Source: Anarhynchus alexandrinus
Lineage: Eukaryota; Chordata; Aves; Charadriiformes; Charadriidae
NCBI GenBank assembly: GCA_008711295.1
Contig: VUYV01000228.1
Span: 527,715 to 591,714, forward strand
DNA length: 64,000 bases
Reading direction: 5' to 3'
Shown here: positions 61,190 through 64,000 of the stretch, in pieces
Numbering within the stretch: position 1 is the stretch's first letter
Layout: each line of letters starts with the position of its first letter
Notes under the pieces: model-generated
Databases searched by the model: none
What the model was told of the DNA's origin: nothing
What the model saw: only the letters and a program-made list of their open reading frames with translations
Made by a program: the position numbers and the translations under genes

Positions 61190-62029
61190 ATAGAATCATA
61201 GAATCATAGAATGGTTTAGGTTGGAAAGGACCTTGAAGATCATCGAGTTCCAACCCCCCTGCCATAGGCAGGGACACCCTCCACTAGACCAGGTTGCCCA
61301 AGGCCACGTCCAGCCTGGCCTTGAACACCTCCAGGGATGGGGACTCAACAACCTCTCTGGGCAACCTGTGCCAGTGCCTTACCACCGTCAAAGTGAAAAA
61401 CTTCTTCCTAATGTTCCATCTAAACCTGCCCTCTTCCAGTTTGAAGCCATTCCCCCTCATCCTATCACTACATGCCCTAGTAAAAAGTCCTTCCCCAGCT
61501 CTCCTGTAAGCCCCCTCAGGTACTGGAAGGCTGCAATAACATCTCCCTGGAGCCTTCTCTTCTCCAGGCTGAACAGCCCCAACTCTTTCAGCCTCTCCTC
61601 ATAGGAGAGGTGCTCCAGCCCTCGGATCATCCTCGTGGCCCTCCTCTGGACAAACTCCAGCAGGTCCATGTCCTTCTTATGTTGGGAACTCCAGAGCTGG
61701 ATGCAGTACTCCAGGTGGGGTCTCACGAGAGTGGAGTAGAGGGGCAGAATCACCTCCCTCGCCCTGCTGGCCACACTTCTTTTGATGCAGCCCAGGATGC
61801 AGTTGGCCTTCTGGGCTGCGATCGCACATTGCTGGCTCGTGTTGAGCTTCTCGTCGATCAGCACACCCAGATCCTTCTCCTCAGTGCTGCTCTCCAGCCA
61901 TTCCCCGCCCAACCTGTAATTGTGCTTGGGATTGCCCCGACCCAGAGGTAAGACCTTGCACTTGGCCTTGTTGAACTGCATGAAGTTCGCTTGGGCCCAC
62001 CTCTCCAGCCTGTCCAGGTCCCTCTGCAC
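61190..62029 (-). mobile_element. CR1 LINE 3' part, least decayed copy
   Basis: Minus-strand CR1 of 840 bp. The 3' end carries nearly perfect octamer repeats (ATAGAATCATAGAATCATAG on the plus strand), then TTTAGGTTGGAAAGGACC and GATCATCGAGTTCCAACC. 5' truncation occurs at about 62029, just after the RT catalytic region. The coding part has a 190-codon open stretch and a single frameshift (see the pseudogene entry). By wording ([22 protein letters not shown]) it is a different and probably younger subfamily than the copies at 6-7 kb and 37-41 kb. Confidence 0.96.
61284..62029 (-). pseudogene. CR1 ORF2 C-terminal remnant, one frameshift
   Basis: The C-terminal third of ORF2, downstream of the RT catalytic box (thumb/connection and C-terminal region). 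61457-62029 is open for 190 codons from [16 protein letters not shown] through [39 protein letters not shown] and [12 protein letters not shown]. Near 61480 the sense reading shifts frame, probably by a one-base change in CTAGTAAAAAGTCC; the 190-codon frame then ends in a stop at GHVVIG. The other frame continues with [22 protein letters not shown] and [19 protein letters not shown] to the usual-looking terminal stop at 61284-61286. Apart from this shift it is intact over its retained length, so insertion was comparatively recent. Without the N-terminal endonuclease and RT core it cannot mobilise. Confidence 0.9.
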
Positions 62030-64000
62030 TTGACAAACTTACTGCATCATCACTCTCCTGACTGAATACATTTTCACTTCTGTCTCTAAAGGTGTTATGA
62101 TTTGTGTTTCACAAAGTACATGCCTTTATGTGAATAATTAGCTTCTTAAATAGCTGACACATGTAACATAGTTTTGCCTCACTACAGAGTTTAGTGATAA
62201 TTACTGACCTCTCTCATTAGTCATCCTTACAAAAGTTTTGAGTACAAACTTCAGCCTGAGTGCTTTCACTGTGAGGTGACAGCCTGAACTTTTGAGCTAG
62301 CCCAGCATGAACATACTTTTCTTCTCCTTCTTTTTCTGAAGGCGTTTTAATTACCAGGGCAAATCGTGGCATATTATTTTTCAGGTGTGACAAGCCTGTA
62401 AGTCTAATATAATGTCCAGTAGCACATAGCCAATACAGAGCTTTATGTTAGTAATTTTCAGCTGGATAGCTCTATGCCATCGCTGCAAGCTTTCCCATTG
62501 AGTGGAAGCTTGGAAAAAAGAAGAGCTAAGTTATGCTTAGTGGTTCCATAGTGTGAGTTTGTCTGCTAAGACATCTGTTTGGATTTTAGATAGTGTAATG
62601 CTGCAGCCAGAAGCCAAGCACAGCGACAGCAGCAGGTGAGTGTTGTGGTGCAGAACCAGAGAGCTGGCAGCAGACTAACTTCAGTGGCTTGAGCCAAGTA
62701 GCAGCAGACCAGGGAAGTGTGACTGCTCTCTATGCCTGCCTCAGAATCTACAGGTGCAAGAGAGTGGCACTTTGAGTAACGGGATTGTCCACAGATTGGA
62801 AACAGAAATTGGTTTATTAGATGCTGTGTGTCATCCTTCTGAAAAAGTCCTGTTGATCTGTGCAACAAATAGTGCAGTTTTACAGATTTGTGGATTCAAA
62901 ATATTTAGAGTTAATTTTTACTGTGGGGAACAAAGAGTGTAAATTACATGTCTAGTTAAAATGTAGGCACCAAAGATTAAACTACAACATTATATTTTCC
63001 TGTGACTCTTCATCCACAAAACAATATTTCTGCTTTTCCAGAAATAATGATGTAATTTAGAAGGTGATCATCCACAGAACTCTTGGGACCTTGTATTCCT
63101 GACTTAGAAGAATTTATTTTTTTTTTAAAGCTATTTAATTGCTTTTATTTCTTTTTTCCTCTCTATAATTTTGTGATACCAAACTGCGGAATTCTTGTGA
63201 CATATCAACCAGAAGGTATAGTGTGCACTGTTTGTTTCAAAGAAATAAGTTAGATTTTCTTTCATAAAAAGAGAAAAAAAACCTAAAACCTCTTTGTCCT
63301 CCAGAAGGAAGACATGAAAAAGTTTTGAAATTAAATGCCAAAGTCTTGAAAGCACTTCAGTGCAAGACACCCAACAGGAAAAAAAAAAAAAAGCAGTTTA
63401 TGAGCAGGAGAGTAGGACACGTATTATTTGCCTCTACCTGCCTGTTTTCTCCCCAAAGTGAAGCTTCTCTGCAGTGCAGACCTCAGCATGTCAGAAAGTA
63501 GAAGACGGGTTGTTTTGTATGTTTACTGTGCATGTAGGTCTCCTTTGGCAAGTTATTCTTGCTTGACATATCATTGCAGATACCTGTATCTGGCTGGTTT
63601 AGAGAAATAAAAAAAGAGGTACTGGGGTCAGATTGTTTTACAACAGCCTTTCTTTGAAAAGCATCTGCATAATAAGATACTCCATTTTGAAAAGAAACCT
63701 GAAGCTTTCATTTTTTGATGCTGTAAATTGCATGGTGAGATTCACAGAGAAGAGTGAAACTTCTTTTATTAGTCATGCAAAGCAGAAGAGAGCAAAAAAC
63801 CACTCTTTTAATGTGATATTTATTTTATCCCATTGGTTCTCAATGTTATCTTATTGATTGGCATGTTTAATTTTCTGTTTTCTATAAACCAAAAAAACTT
63901 TTCCTAGGACACACAAAATCCAGTGTCTCAAGTGCTCTTTGCAACATTTTCTCCTGTACCATCTTCCTAATCTAATCTGTCTTGCCGAAGCAGTACACCT
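62030..64000. other. AT-rich sequence, no certain gene
   Basis: No transposon recognised. A short GC-richer patch at 62590-62780 includes a donor-like CAGGTGAGT. The remaining frames (79 codons or fewer) look like chance. Confidence 0.5.
62590..62635 (+). other. Weak candidate exon ending in a perfect donor site
   Basis: CAG|GTGAGT at 62633-62641 is the best 5' splice-site match noticed in the window. Upstream, GGATTTTAG (AG at 62588-62589) is a modest acceptor. The 46-nt interval is open in one frame and holds ATG at 62598, reading MLQPEAKHSDSS. It could be an internal exon, a first exon with its start codon, a lncRNA exon or chance. Confidence 0.15.

Noticed and set aside
61221..61951. Plus-strand frames of 113-127 codons
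   Set aside because: Antisense of the CR1 at 61190-62029.
1..64000. CRISPR arrays, operons, bacterial promoters, ribosome-binding sites, terminators
   Set aside because: The sequence is vertebrate nuclear DNA; no regularly spaced repeats with spacers and no dense coding are present.

Overview
The window looks like a piece of bird nuclear genome, most likely neoavian. It is AT-rich, gene-poor DNA with no recognisable complete host gene, rRNA, tRNA or CRISPR array. The bird call rests on repeats seen directly: several 5'-truncated CR1 LINE copies whose 3' ends carry the typical ATTCTATG-like octamer repeats and whose frames encode CR1 ORF1 or reverse-transcriptase fragments, and two retroviral LTR remnants of types I recognise from bird genomes. 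A turtle or crocodile would also carry CR1, but the LTRs favour a bird.

Layout. 1-562: CR1 ORF1 remnant on the minus strand, running off the left edge. 6108-7550: decayed CR1 with RT fragments (minus). 20281-20379: small TG...CA element with 18-bp inverted ends. 29895-30156: CR1 3' tail (plus). 36315-41329: a perfect 2,507-bp direct repeat, the copies separated by a single undetermined base at 38822; each copy holds the same 1.3-kb CR1 (minus). 47629-47955: LTR fragment (probably minus). 53142-53744: CR1 3' part (minus). 55441-55798: solo LTR (plus). 61190-62029: the least decayed CR1 (minus). The rest is unique-looking AT-rich sequence with microsatellites, short tandem duplications and hairpins. 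It could be a large intron or a gene desert.

A few plus-strand stretches have an acceptor-like site, an open frame and a donor-like site (18953-19120, 28542-28647, 41362-41411, weaker 62590-62635). None matches a protein I recognise. Five of six independent CR1 loci lie on the minus strand, which would fit the intron of a plus-strand gene, but six loci are too few to prove it.

The strongest single observation is the 2.5-kb duplication with an N exactly at the junction, which reads as a false duplication from unmerged overlapping contig ends. I found no convincing novel biological system here. The other findings are leads of modest strength.
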